Shown here in pieces: positions 8,820 to 16,948 of a stretch of DNA of 64,000 nucleotides. Every line of letters starts with the position of its first letter. Positions within the stretch are counted from its first letter, which is position 1. Origin of the DNA: Litorimonas sp947503715 (GTDB lineage: Bacteria; Pseudomonadota; Alphaproteobacteria; Caulobacterales; Maricaulaceae). The stretch covers positions 1,736,001-1,800,000 of the forward strand of contig NZ_CP189850.1 in NCBI RefSeq assembly GCF_050271975.1, read 5' to 3'. The notes beneath the pieces are model-generated. The model worked only from the letters and a program-made list of their open reading frames with translations, made no database searches and was not told the DNA's origin. Position numbers and translations under genes: made by a program.

Positions 8820-9580
8820 CGCGCCTCAGCCAGCTTCACACCGTCCGCGACCCGTTTTAAATCCTGTAAACCTTCCGCAAATTCTGCCGCGATTTGCTGC
8901 ACGGCGATTGAGCGGGCCTTGTCTTTCAATTTTTTCTCACGGCCGCCTTGACCCATAAATGTGCTGATGCCCTTTTTATCCGCGAAGGTGCTACCCGTCA
9001 GATAAGGGTAGCCATTGCGGACATCGAGCAGGATCGCGCTGGCGGAGCTCTCGGCTTTCAAATCGCGCGAGGGCAGAACAAACAATCCAAGGATCGACCA
9101 ATCAGCAAAGCCTAGTTCATTGCTTGCCGTGTCAGCCATGTCGGTCACCTCATAGGCGATGACATAATCCAGATGCTGTCGGGCCGAGCCCTTGCGAATA
9201 TGATCGACGACATTTCGCGGTTCGCGATAATTGGCGGGATCGACCATATCCGCGATGAGGGGGCTAACCGGAACGAATTGTCCAAATTCCGCACCGAGTG
9301 TGGACGCGGCCTCTGACCAATGTACGGCTTCATCCGCAGGGACGCTCACCAACTGCCCCCGCTCAATCCGCGCCAGACCGATTCGGGCGGGAAATCGCAA
9401 GTCGGGTTCTACCGCGGCGATCTCGCGAATGCTTGCATCCGTGCCGCTGGACGACACAATCACGTCCTGATCATTATGCCGACTGAGATAATCCGCCCCC
9501 GAAGTATATTGCGGGACGGTCGCGCAAGCGCTCAGGCTGAGCGCGGCGGTAAATGCGGTTAGTGTGTGGCGAAGTTTCAT
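8798..9580 (-). CDS. Lipoprotein of unknown function, rhombotarget-lipoprotein-like fold
   Basis: 260-residue predicted lipoprotein. The start at 9580 has GGGAG 7 bases upstream, and the lipobox LSAC gives Cys19. The core (RFPARIGLARIERGQL, VDHIRKGSARQHLDYVIAYEV, DWSILGLFVLPSRDL, then SASAILLDVRNGYPYLT) resembles from memory the rhombotarget lipoproteins, a family of unknown function. It also lines up with the secreted protein at 7309-7956. The two genes flank the L,D-transpeptidase, hinting at an envelope role. Function unknown. Confidence 0.7.
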   Translation of the reverse strand: MKLRHTLTAFTAALSLSACATVPQYTSGADYLSRHNDQDVIVSSSGTDASIREIAAVEPDLRFPARIGLARIERGQLVSVPADEAVHWSEAASTLGAEFGQFVPVSPLIADMVDPANYREPRNVVDHIRKGSARQHLDYVIAYEVTDMADTASNELGFADWSILGLFVLPSRDLKAESSASAILLDVRNGYPYLTGSTFADKKGISTFMGQGGREKKLKDKARSIAVQQIAAEFAEGLQDLKRVADGVKLAEARQSPAEN

Positions 9581-9683
9581 CTTGGTCTCCCGATTGTCAT
9601 AATAGCGTCGGGCTCGCGCCACATTACGGTTAGATTACGACACAGCCGTGGCAATTTTGGGTAAACGGGGTTAGGCGCAGCCT

Positions 9684-10169
9684 ATGACGACCAAACGCAT
9701 CATCGGGATAGACCCTTCCATCGTCGCTTGCGGCTGGGGCGTCATTGATAAGACGGGCAATAAGGTGGCCCATGTCGCGCATGGCGTCATCCGCCCGCCA
9801 AAGAAAGAGCCGCTACCATCGCGGCTGACATTTCTGTTTATGGCGCTGACCGAGATTATCACGGAGTTCTCGCCCGTCGAGGCTGGGGTGGAGGATGCCT
9901 TTATGAAAGACAATGCGATGAGCGCCCTGAAGCTGGGTCAGGCGCGATCGGCCTGCATCCTCGCCGCCACAACGCAGGGTTTGAATGTCGGGGAATATGC
10001 GGCACGCCTCGTCAAAAAATCCGTCGTGGGCACGGGCGCGGCGGATAAGGCGCAGGTCGCGCATATGATGAATATGCTCCTGCCCGGTGCAAATGTGAAA
10101 GCGGGCGACGCGGCCGACGCGCTCGCCATCGCCATTACCCACGCGAACCATATGAATTCACGGTATTAG
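9684..10169 (+). CDS. ruvC: Holliday junction resolvase RuvC
   Basis: Endonuclease that cuts Holliday junctions together with the RuvAB branch-migration motor. At 161 residues it is slightly short but complete. The four metal-binding acidic residues are visible: Asp10 in GIDPS, Glu70 in AGVEDAF, and Asp141 and Asp144 in AGDAADALAIAITH. SVVGTGAADKAQV precedes the last pair. It is separated from ruvA-ruvB by two lipoprotein genes, so the usual ruvCAB run is interrupted here. No LexA-type site is evident upstream. Confidence 0.97.
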   Translation: MTTKRIIGIDPSIVACGWGVIDKTGNKVAHVAHGVIRPPKKEPLPSRLTFLFMALTEIITEFSPVEAGVEDAFMKDNAMSALKLGQARSACILAATTQGLNVGEYAARLVKKSVVGTGAADKAQVAHMMNMLLPGANVKAGDAADALAIAITHANHMNSRY

Positions 10170-10240
10170 GCTCTAATGGAAATAAATTGTCTGGATAAAA
10201 ATGATATGTGATAATGTTACGAATCATTTGTGGAGCAGGC

Positions 10241-11155
10241 ATGAGACTTTTAGCAATATTTCCGGTTTATCTGGCACTGATGGCCTGCAGCTCTTCTAAT
10301 GCTGAAGCTGATCTGAACTGCGCCGATATTATTGGGATGGAGGCTCTTTTGTCTCCGAGTGGCCCCGATATAATCGTTATAGGGGAACTGCACGGTATGA
10401 CCGCTCCGCCGGAATTTGTCTCGGCTTTGACATGTCACAGTTTGGCGAAAGGCTTGAAAACGAATCTGGCCTTGGAAATCTACGATGAGGACAACCGCCT
10501 AGCTGGTTTTATAGAATCTGATGGAAGTTATGAGGCCGAAACAGAAATGTTGAGGGCTCCAATGTGGACAACCGGCTTCACGGATGGTCGCTCTAGTGAA
10601 GCGGTCTTGTCGTTAATAAAAACGGCAAGGCAATGGAAAAGTGAAGCGCAGCCTCTGTTCGTCACGGCTTTCAGGGATGTTAATTTAGCCTCTCAGACTT
10701 TCGAAACGCCTTCAGAGGGATCGGCTGCTTTTGAGAAGGGCATGGCGGAAAATATTATCGTCGCTTCGCAAGACCATGATAAAACGATCGTGCTTGTCGG
10801 AAATCTGCACGCCAGTATGGGACGTTGGACCTATGGGGATTTGGATTATACGCTCATGGCGGCCCATCTACCACGCGCGCGGACACTCACATTCGATATG
10901 GTTGCGACCGAAGGGACGGGTTGGAATTGCATCGGGCAACCGATTATTTGTGGGGTCAACCCATATCAGAACACGATCAGGTCAGACCATCCCGTCGCAG
11001 TCGAAAACGTTTTCCGTGTGCTAATGAAAGATGAGCTGAAAACCTATCCAAAAACTGATGTCAGGTTTAACGCCGAAGATTATGATGGTCTCATTTTCAT
11101 GGGCCAAGCGGTCGCATCACCTCCTGCAAATGCAGACGGGCGCGCGCCTCTATGA
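10241..11155 (+). CDS. ChaN/TraB-like (TIKI-fold) lipoprotein
   Basis: 304-residue predicted lipoprotein. The start at 10241 is preferred because GGAG lies 7 bases upstream and a signal peptide with lipobox LMAC follows at once; a GTG 33 bases earlier gives a poor signal. DIIVIGELHGMTAPPEF and IVLVGNLHASMGRW resemble the paired GE-H and G-x-H motifs of the ChaN haem-binding lipoprotein, erythromycin-esterase-like and TraB superfamily. I infer that fold but cannot say whether it binds haem or hydrolyses anything. It is inserted between ruvC and ruvA and ends close to the convergent proline-rich lipoprotein gene. Confidence 0.65.
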   Translation: MRLLAIFPVYLALMACSSSNAEADLNCADIIGMEALLSPSGPDIIVIGELHGMTAPPEFVSALTCHSLAKGLKTNLALEIYDEDNRLAGFIESDGSYEAETEMLRAPMWTTGFTDGRSSEAVLSLIKTARQWKSEAQPLFVTAFRDVNLASQTFETPSEGSAAFEKGMAENIIVASQDHDKTIVLVGNLHASMGRWTYGDLDYTLMAAHLPRARTLTFDMVATEGTGWNCIGQPIICGVNPYQNTIRSDHPVAVENVFRVLMKDELKTYPKTDVRFNAEDYDGLIFMGQAVASPPANADGRAPL

Positions 11156-11165
11156 TTGTTTCAGG

Positions 11166-11558
11166 TTACTTCCGCGGGACCCAGACGGGAGGCGGTGTTG
11201 TCGGCTCTGGCCAGCTTTGCGGCGGTACATAAACGGGCGGTTCAGGTGTTGGCTCCACATAGACAGGTGGAGCCGGTTCAGGTGCCGGCGGCACATAGAT
11301 GGGCGGTTCCGGAATAGGCTCCGGTTCGGGTACATACTCTACGACTGGCGGCGGAGCGGGCGGCAGCATGACTTGCGGCTGACACGGCGCGTATATCCCG
11401 CAAGGCGGAGGCGGCGGAGTAGGCGCACAACAAACGGTAACAACTTCCGGTGCAGAGCCGTATCTTGTATTTGCGTGAGGGCCTTGCGCACAGGCGGACA
11501 CCAGAACGGCAACGCCGCTCAGATAAGCCAATTTCGTCACCAAAGATGATTGCGCCAT
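11166..11558 (-). CDS. Proline-rich repeat lipoprotein
   Basis: 130-residue predicted lipoprotein with lipobox LVSAC (Cys near residue 23) and CAGGAGA as ribosome-binding site. The mature part is almost entirely low-complexity Pro/Val/Tyr/Glu, with short repeats such as EPPIYVPP and PPVYVEP and two early Cys-Pro clusters (VCCAPTPPPPPC). Such extended Pro-rich tails often span the periplasm or contact peptidoglycan. No enzymatic domain is visible. It is divergent from ruvA across a 144-base gap. Confidence 0.75.
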   Translation of the reverse strand: MAQSSLVTKLAYLSGVAVLVSACAQGPHANTRYGSAPEVVTVCCAPTPPPPPCGIYAPCQPQVMLPPAPPPVVEYVPEPEPIPEPPIYVPPAPEPAPPVYVEPTPEPPVYVPPQSWPEPTTPPPVWVPRK

Positions 11559-11575
11559 AAGACTGTCTCCTGATT

Positions 11576-11598
11576 CGTTTTCAACATGACCGAAAACG
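11576..11598. promoter_or_regulatory. Inverted repeat between the Pro-rich lipoprotein gene and ruvA
   Basis: CGTTTTC (11576-11582) and GAAAACG (11592-11598) form perfect 7-base arms around a 9-base spacer, about 18 bases upstream of the lipoprotein start and 105 upstream of ruvA. It may be an operator. It does not match the alphaproteobacterial LexA box (GTTC-N7-GTTC). Confidence 0.35.
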
Positions 11599-11702
11599 TT
11601 TAAAAACCGTATAATTTTTCGAGGTGACTTTGCCTTTAGTGGACCCGCGCCTTAGACCTGTCCCATGAGACATGACTTCGATTCGTATTTGGGCCTAAAA
11701 CT

Positions 11703-12341
11703 GTGATCGGCATGGTCAGTGGTATCTGCCTGATGGCGGGGACGGGCGAAGCCATCGTGGATTGCGGCGGGGTCGGTTATCTTCTCTCCTGTTCCAGCAA
11801 GACGCTTTCGCGCTTGGAGGAGGGTGTGGCCTGTCGCCTCCACGTCGAAACCCATGTCCGCGAGCAATCCATAACCCTGTTCGGGTTCTTTACCGAGGAA
11901 GACCGCGCCTGGTTCGTCCGCCTGCAATCCGTGCAGGGTGTAGGTCCGAAAGCGGCACTGGCCATTCTTGATATTATGAGCCCCGGCGAAATCATGAGTG
12001 CCGCGGCGCTGGAGGATAAAACAGCCTTTGCCCGCGCCAGCGGCGTCGGCCCGAAACTCGCCACACGGATCGCGACAGAGCTTTCAGGCAAAGCGCCACC
12101 TTCCGGACGCGGCTTTCAACCTGCTTTTACGCCACCTGTGACTGCGGCAGCGGGAGAGGCGACCCGTGCGGAGGGTATGTCCGACATGGTCCTGCGCAAT
12201 GACGCGATCAGTGCGTTGGAAAATCTGGGGATTGGTCAGAGCGAGGCCTTACGCGCCGTCGCAAAAGCTTACGGTACATTCGCGGAAGACCCCAAATTGG
12301 ATGATCTGATTAAGGTCGCGTTGAAAGAACTCAGCGCATGA
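11703..12341 (+). CDS. ruvA: Holliday junction branch migration protein RuvA
   Basis: Tetrameric junction-binding subunit that loads RuvB rings. The start is a GTG read as MIGMVSG, matching the conserved MIG-x-x-x-G beginning of the family. The N-terminal OB fold (about 1-65) is followed by two helix-hairpin-helix motifs (SVQGVGPKAALAIL and ASGVGPKLATRIA, about 75-130), a flexible linker and the C-terminal domain III that contacts RuvB (AISALENLGIGQSEALRAV). It overlaps ruvB by 4 bases (ATGA), implying coupled translation. Confidence 0.97.
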   Translation: MIGMVSGICLMAGTGEAIVDCGGVGYLLSCSSKTLSRLEEGVACRLHVETHVREQSITLFGFFTEEDRAWFVRLQSVQGVGPKAALAILDIMSPGEIMSAAALEDKTAFARASGVGPKLATRIATELSGKAPPSGRGFQPAFTPPVTAAAGEATRAEGMSDMVLRNDAISALENLGIGQSEALRAVAKAYGTFAEDPKLDDLIKVALKELSA

Positions 12342-13369
12342 GCGAGGAGCGCCTTGTTTCTGCGGAGCCGTCAATTGGCGATTCGCATGATCGTGCCCTG
12401 CGCCCGCTCTCTTTCTCCGATTTCGTTGGGCAGGCTTCGGCGATTGCCAACCTGAAAGTCTATGTCGAGGCCGCGCGGCGGCGGGGTGAACCGTTGGACC
12501 ATCTGCTCCTCTCCGGCCCGCCGGGTCTCGGTAAGACAACCTTGTCACAGATCGTCGCGCGGGAACTTGGCGTCAATTTCCGCTCCACCTCCGGCCCGAT
12601 CATTTCAAAGGCGGGTGACCTGGCGGCGCTTCTGACCAATCTCGAACCCAATGACGTGCTGTTTATTGATGAAATTCACCGCCTCAATCCGGTCGTGGAA
12701 GAGGTCCTCTATCCCGCGATGGAGGATTTTGAATTGGACCTGATCATCGGCGATGGTCCCGCCGCCCGGTCCATTAAAATCGACATTGCGCCCTTTACGC
12801 TGATCGGTGCGACCACGCGGGCAGGGTTGCTCGCCACGCCGCTGCGGGATCGTTTCGGCATTCCCGTGCGGCTCGAATTTTACGATGTTGACGACTTGAC
12901 TTCCATCGTCACGCGGGCGGCGGGAAAACTCGGCCTGGCCATGACGCCGGACGGGGCACGGGAAATTGCGGGACGGGCGCGGGGGACGCCGCGTGTGGCC
13001 GGGCGGTTGCTGCGCCGGGTGCGGGACCTCTCGGAACATGCCGGAAATGAGGTCGTTGATGCCGTGGCTGCAGATGCAGCACTTAAAAGGCTCGGCGTCG
13101 ATCATATCGGTTTGGATAAGCAGGATATGCGCTATCTGCACGCGTTGTGCGAAATGTTTGGCGGCGGGCCAACCGGGGCCGATACGCTCGCGGCGGCCCT
13201 GTCAGAAGCACGGGACGCGCTGGAAGATGTGATCGAGCCTTACCTTATTCAGCAGGGTTTTCTGCAGCGCACGCCGCGGGGCAGGATGGCAACACCCCGC
13301 GCCTATGCGCATCTGGGCCTGAACCCACCGGCGACACCGCCCGCGCCGGATTTGTTTGAGGGAAAGTAA
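12338..13369 (+). CDS. ruvB: Holliday junction DNA helicase RuvB
   Basis: AAA+ motor of branch migration. The 343 residues are the usual length. Visible: Walker A GPPGLGKT at 60-67, Walker B DEIH at 111-114, sensor 1 GATTRAG at 157-163 and the arginine finger region LRDRFG at 169-174. A C-terminal winged-helix domain is present, ending in IEPYLIQQGFLQRTPRGR. Its ATG overlaps the ruvA stop, and its last codons contain the ribosome-binding site of ybgC. Confidence 0.98.
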   Translation: MSEERLVSAEPSIGDSHDRALRPLSFSDFVGQASAIANLKVYVEAARRRGEPLDHLLLSGPPGLGKTTLSQIVARELGVNFRSTSGPIISKAGDLAALLTNLEPNDVLFIDEIHRLNPVVEEVLYPAMEDFELDLIIGDGPAARSIKIDIAPFTLIGATTRAGLLATPLRDRFGIPVRLEFYDVDDLTSIVTRAAGKLGLAMTPDGAREIAGRARGTPRVAGRLLRRVRDLSEHAGNEVVDAVAADAALKRLGVDHIGLDKQDMRYLHALCEMFGGGPTGADTLAAALSEARDALEDVIEPYLIQQGFLQRTPRGRMATPRAYAHLGLNPPATPPAPDLFEGK

Positions 13370-13370
13370 G

Positions 13371-13820
13371 ATGGTCGAGCAACCCAATATTGGCTGGTTC
13401 GAAGGCCGCGTGCATCACTATCCCTTACGCATTTTCTATGAGGATACGGATTTTTCCGGCATCGTTTATTACGCCAATTACCTCCGGTTTTTCGAACGCG
13501 CGCGGAGCAGTTTCTTCCGCCTTGTCGGGTTTGAGCACGCCAAACTCTGGGACGGCGAGGATCCGCTCGCCTTCGCCATTCGCAAGATCGAACTGGACTA
13601 CAAAAAACCCGCCCGCGTGGATGACCACCTCGTCGTGCAAACAACTTATGACCGGATCAAGGGCGCAAGGTTATGGGTCAGTCAGGCCTGCTATCGCGGG
13701 GATGAACTGTTGGTGACGGCAGTGTCCGAAGCCGCTAGCATTACACCCGAAGGCCGCCCAAAACGCGCGCCGAAGGCGATGGTGGAGCGGCTGGGGCCTT
13801 ATCTACTCTCCGACTACTGA
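13371..13820 (+). CDS. ybgC: Acyl-CoA thioesterase YbgC (Tol-Pal associated)
   Basis: Hot-dog thioesterase that hydrolyses acyl-CoA or acyl-ACP substrates; it classically leads the tol-pal cluster, as here, although its link to Tol function is unclear. The ATG at 13371 follows the ribosome-binding GAGGGAAAG overlapping the ruvB stop; an upstream TTG is unlikely. The catalytic motif YEDTDFSGIVYYANY lies at about 23-37. Between it and tolQ there are several unrelated accessory genes (13.8-16.0 kb), so the classical ybgC-tolQ junction is broken by about 2.4 kb. Confidence 0.93.
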   Translation: MVEQPNIGWFEGRVHHYPLRIFYEDTDFSGIVYYANYLRFFERARSSFFRLVGFEHAKLWDGEDPLAFAIRKIELDYKKPARVDDHLVVQTTYDRIKGARLWVSQACYRGDELLVTAVSEAASITPEGRPKRAPKAMVERLGPYLLSDY

Positions 13821-14141
13821 ATATTTATACTTTCCAACGTCAATCTTCCCAATTGGCGTGAACTTACAAATGAAGACTAAGAGCCGTGATTTAATCAATA
13901 ACATGATGAAATACCAAAAAAAAGCAATGATCAAAGCCGGTATCAGATTTAACTCGCCGAAATCGTATGTGATCCCAAGCGCCTTCATTTCTATATCTTT
14001 GTCAATCGTCACATTAGGCTTTCCATCAGCGATAAAGAATGCTGCAAGAAGCAAGAAAGGCGCGGTGATGATCGCGATAAGATATTCAATGACGAGAATG
14101 AGTTTGAAAAAGCCCCAAACGCTTATATCGCGTAATGTCAT
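13803..14141 (-). CDS. Small membrane protein of unknown function
   Basis: 112-residue protein; the start at 14141 has AAGGG in front, while a start 15 bases earlier would overlap that site. Two strong membrane segments are visible (FFKLILVIEYLIAIITAPFL and LIPALIIAFFWYFIMLLI), with a polar loop between (KPNVTIDKDIEMKALGITYDF). The coding DNA is visibly AT-richer than ybgC, and the gene is convergent with it, overlapping by 18 bases. No family recognised; it looks like a later insertion into the ybgC-tolQ interval. Confidence 0.6.
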   Translation of the reverse strand: MTLRDISVWGFFKLILVIEYLIAIITAPFLLLAAFFIADGKPNVTIDKDIEMKALGITYDFGELNLIPALIIAFFWYFIMLLIKSRLLVFICKFTPIGKIDVGKYKYSVVGE

Positions 14142-14198
14142 ATGTGCCCTTACCATTGATTCTTACGATAACTTGCAGAGATTTACTTTCGCGTCGAT

Positions 14199-14729
14199 AT
14201 GAAAACACCAGATCACATTCCCTACGCCCTCTGGCCCATCCGCAAGACCGCCGACCCGCGGGCCGCAACGCAGGCGCAGTTTCTGCACGGCCTGTCAGAA
14301 ATCTTGCAATACCAAGCCCCGATGCAGGCGCTGGCGCTGTTCCAAACTTACGCCAAGGCCAGCGGATTGATGAAAATCGCCGCGCCCGTGCGCCGTAAAT
14401 TTGAACGCGCGGTTCTGCTAGCGGAGAAGGCGGGCCAGATTATTGTCGAGCGCGAACCTGACCCCGAGGCCAAAGGCGCAGAGGATAGTGTTGGCTGGAT
14501 CCTCCGCCTGCCGGATCAACCGCCTGTCATTCTGCGTGACCTCGGCCCGCGGGGATTTGCCGAAATTCCTATGAGTGAGCTGGCCGCTTTGGTCCTAGAG
14601 ATTCGCAGCGCCGATGAATTTGCCGGACGTGAGGATATTTACCGTGCAGTGCTTGATCATTACGGATTGCAGAAATTAACGGCGCTGGTGCGGCGACGAT
14701 TGGATGCGGTTTTAGCGGAGTATTTCTGA
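14199..14729 (+). CDS. DUF3320-like domain protein (stand-alone helicase C-terminal domain)
   Basis: 176-residue cytoplasmic protein. Its two halves (ASGLMKIAAPVRRKFERAV, then the IPMSELAALVLEI and EDIYRAVLDHYGLQKLTALV region) resemble the paired winged-helix-like DUF3320 units normally found at the C terminus of large superfamily 1 helicase/nuclease proteins. Here the domain stands alone with no helicase upstream. It may be a remnant or a free DNA- or partner-binding module. The start ATG at 14199 follows a poor ribosome-binding region. The call is from pattern memory only. Confidence 0.55.
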   Translation: MKTPDHIPYALWPIRKTADPRAATQAQFLHGLSEILQYQAPMQALALFQTYAKASGLMKIAAPVRRKFERAVLLAEKAGQIIVEREPDPEAKGAEDSVGWILRLPDQPPVILRDLGPRGFAEIPMSELAALVLEIRSADEFAGREDIYRAVLDHYGLQKLTALVRRRLDAVLAEYF

Positions 14730-14791
14730 TACTCTAATTGTTTGCGGCTCCATAACTTGCAAACACTCAGATGCTATGCGACGCAAATGAT

Positions 14792-15265
14792 ATGAGAAAA
14801 ATACTATTCGTCATGCTGATTACATTCTTGGGGTCTGGAGTTGCATCTGCTGAGGATGATTCGTTTGAATGTATGCAGGCTACTATCTTCAAAGCGTATT
14901 ACGCGGCCGGGGGTGCGCAAGCTTTGCCTGCCTTCAGTGAACCTTCTGAAGGTGGGACGCGTGTACAAAGTCAACATCCATTTACGCACCTGTTTGGACA
15001 AACGAAATATCTGGAGGGGCAAAATGGCAATTTTGCTATCTGCCAGTATAGCAATCATGTCGGTTTAGTGGCTCAGTATGGACAGCGTGTGACCCAAAGG
15101 CTGGATTTGAAGTCTGATGACTGTTCCTCAACGGATTGTGCTAAGACATTTTGGCGAGACGAGTGGATGGATAGCGATCCAAATAGTGAAAATCTTATAG
15201 CTGTATGCATGGAAACCCGAAAAGGCGAAAATCACCCAAGTACTGCTTGCGCATTTAAAAAATGA
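14792..15265 (+). CDS. Secreted protein of unknown function
   Basis: 157-residue product with a signal peptide (MRKILFVMLITFLGSGVASA) predicted to be cleaved after ASA near residue 20. The start at 14792 gives a proper signal; a start 21 bases earlier adds an acidic leader. The mature part has about six cysteines, consistent with periplasmic disulfides, and no motif I recognise. Its stop overlaps the start of the DUF3088 gene by 4 bases (ATGA), so the two are translationally coupled. Confidence 0.6.
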   Translation: MRKILFVMLITFLGSGVASAEDDSFECMQATIFKAYYAAGGAQALPAFSEPSEGGTRVQSQHPFTHLFGQTKYLEGQNGNFAICQYSNHVGLVAQYGQRVTQRLDLKSDDCSSTDCAKTFWRDEWMDSDPNSENLIAVCMETRKGENHPSTACAFKK

Positions 15266-15618
15266 CACGGGACATACTCTATCTCCTCCCGCCCGGTTTC
15301 GCCGACAATGACCGCCGCGAATACTGCCCTGAATGTGCGGAAATTTGGGGCGTGCTCGCCTATTACCCAGCTATCAAAGAGTCGGTTGAGATGATTTATC
15401 AGCCGATTGCAAAGCCGCGAGAAGACTTGGTCAAACTCCTTGGCGATAAGAACCAAAACTGCCCGACACTCGTTTTGAGTGCGGGCAGTCCTGAATTTGA
15501 GTATTGCGGGATCATGACGATGCGCGGCGAGCGGTTCATCAATAATGCCCGGGATATCGGGCGCTATTGGTCGCAACGTTACGGGACTGCCGTTCCACGT
15601 GGAACAGGCCCGATTTAG
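15262..15618 (+). CDS. DUF3088 family protein
   Basis: 118-residue cytoplasmic protein. It begins MTRDILYLLPPGFADND, has REYCPECAEIWGVLAYYP (a Cys-x2-Cys typical of the family) and NQNCPTLVLSAGS in the middle. DUF3088 has a thioredoxin/glutaredoxin-like look but no established activity. It is coupled by ATGA overlap to the secreted protein upstream and convergent with the lipoprotein gene at 15622. Confidence 0.75.
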   Translation: MTRDILYLLPPGFADNDRREYCPECAEIWGVLAYYPAIKESVEMIYQPIAKPREDLVKLLGDKNQNCPTLVLSAGSPEFEYCGIMTMRGERFINNARDIGRYWSQRYGTAVPRGTGPI

Positions 15619-15621
15619 GCT

Positions 15622-16026
15622 CTACTCAACTGGAACCGGTGGTCCGGCCAATTCGCCCTCTGCTGGGCCTACACGTCCTGTTTGAATATTGGAGTCGCAG
15701 AAATTTGTGACTTCCGTTTGATTGCCCGTCTGCGGATTGACCGTGACGTAAAAGACTTCGGCCTGTTTGACGATAATCTTCTGCTCTGTCCGTTGCGTGA
15801 TGGGCTCATAAGGCGGGTTCTCAATCACGCTTACGCCGAAAACCGTTTTGGTTTCTGCCGGAACTTCGACTTTTTGCAGTTCAGCGACTTCATAACAGAC
15901 GGGTACGGGCGGCGCGATGACGACTTCTTCGATCTCGACCTCTTGAGGTTCAGGAACCACGGCGCAGCCTGAGACTGTGGCCCCCACAGTGAGTGCTGTG
16001 AGAGTAAGGATTGCAGTGATGCGCAT
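15622..16026 (-). CDS. Small lipoprotein of unknown function
   Basis: 134-residue predicted lipoprotein; the start at 16026 has GGAGG 5 bases upstream. Lipobox VSGC gives a lipidated Cys near residue 21. The mature part is rich in Val, Glu and Pro (VEIEEVVIAPPVPVCYEV) and contains EQKIIVKQAEVFYVTVNPQTG, with two further cysteines. No known family. It is divergent from tolQ across about 200 bases. Confidence 0.65.
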   Translation of the reverse strand: MRITAILTLTALTVGATVSGCAVVPEPQEVEIEEVVIAPPVPVCYEVAELQKVEVPAETKTVFGVSVIENPPYEPITQRTEQKIIVKQAEVFYVTVNPQTGNQTEVTNFCDSNIQTGRVGPAEGELAGPPVPVE

Positions 16027-16136
16027 AAACGCCTCCAAAAATTCGTATGTTTGTCGCCTAATATCCGATCTGGCCCAAATTACGACAAGATTAAGTCGTT
16101 TTCCGCATTAAGAGCCCGTCAGGTTTAAGGATAAGG

Positions 16137-16171
16137 TTAACGTTTGCTCAATAAGACTTACAAACGCTTAA
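16137..16171. promoter_or_regulatory. Inverted repeat in the tolQ promoter region
   Basis: TTAACGTTTG is followed after 14 bases by CAAACGCTTAA, the reverse complement apart from one inserted base. The repeat lies about 60 bases upstream of the tolQ ATG, in the divergent region shared with the small lipoprotein gene, and is a candidate operator. Confidence 0.35.
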
Positions 16172-16229
16172 CTGGCCCCGTGGGATTTGTGCGTTTATCG
16201 CCCGTCCTAGAACATTTTCAGGACTAAAC

Positions 16230-16946
16230 ATGATCGACCTCATTTATCAGAGTTCAACACTGCCGCCCGCACATAGCGGGGATTTTACGTTTCTCTCTCT
16301 CTTCCTCATGGCGGATTGGGTTGTAAAATCTGTGATGATCGGCCTCGCGCTCGCATCAATCTGGTCTTGGGTGGTCGCGATAGATAAGGGCTTCATGTTC
16401 TATATGCTCAAAAAACGCGCGACGGATTTCGAAGATACATTTTGGTCCGGTCGGACATTGGACGAACTCTCAACGGCGCTGGGCAGTGATACGCGTGACC
16501 CGATGGCCCGTGTTTTCGCCGCCGCCATGCGCGAGTATAATGAGAGTCGGAGTTCTGGCACGGCCCGCCCGGAAGCCACCCATGGCCGGATTGACGCCGT
16601 GATGAACCTCGTCATTAATCGGGAACTGGCCAAGGCAGAGCGCGGCATGATTGTGCTTGCGACGATTGCGTCGATTTCTGTCTTTATCGGTCTTTTCGGG
16701 ACGGTCTGGGGCATTATGAATGCCTTCCGTGCGATTGCGGCGACCCAAAATACGAATCTCGCTGTTGTCGCGCCCGGCATTGCCGAAGCGCTCTTTGCGA
16801 CGGCTCTCGGCTTGATCGCGGCGATCCCGGCCAAGATTTTTTATGACAAATATAGCTCTGACATCGACAAATATGGTGGTCGTCTTGAAGGCTATGCGGA
16901 TGAACTCTCCGCTATTCTCTCCCGCAAACTCAATAAGGGCGGGTAG
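16230..16946 (+). CDS. tolQ: Tol-Pal system protein TolQ
   Basis: Inner-membrane proton-channel subunit of the Tol-Pal system, which constricts the outer membrane at division. The 238 residues contain three membrane segments: an N-terminal one (SVMIGLALASIWSWVVAI) and a pair at the C-terminal half (IVLATIASISVFIGLFGTVWGI and PGIAEALFATALGLIAAIPA), the usual ExbB/TolQ signature. Two bases separate it from tolR. The operon order tolQ-tolR-tolA-tolB-pal-cpoB is fully conserved here. Confidence 0.96.
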   Translation: MIDLIYQSSTLPPAHSGDFTFLSLFLMADWVVKSVMIGLALASIWSWVVAIDKGFMFYMLKKRATDFEDTFWSGRTLDELSTALGSDTRDPMARVFAAAMREYNESRSSGTARPEATHGRIDAVMNLVINRELAKAERGMIVLATIASISVFIGLFGTVWGIMNAFRAIAATQNTNLAVVAPGIAEALFATALGLIAAIPAKIFYDKYSSDIDKYGGRLEGYADELSAILSRKLNKGG

Positions 16947-16948
16947 TT

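Noticed and set aside
9620..11700. LexA boxes before ruvC and ruvA
   Set aside because: I found no GTTC-N7-GTTC in the upstream regions.
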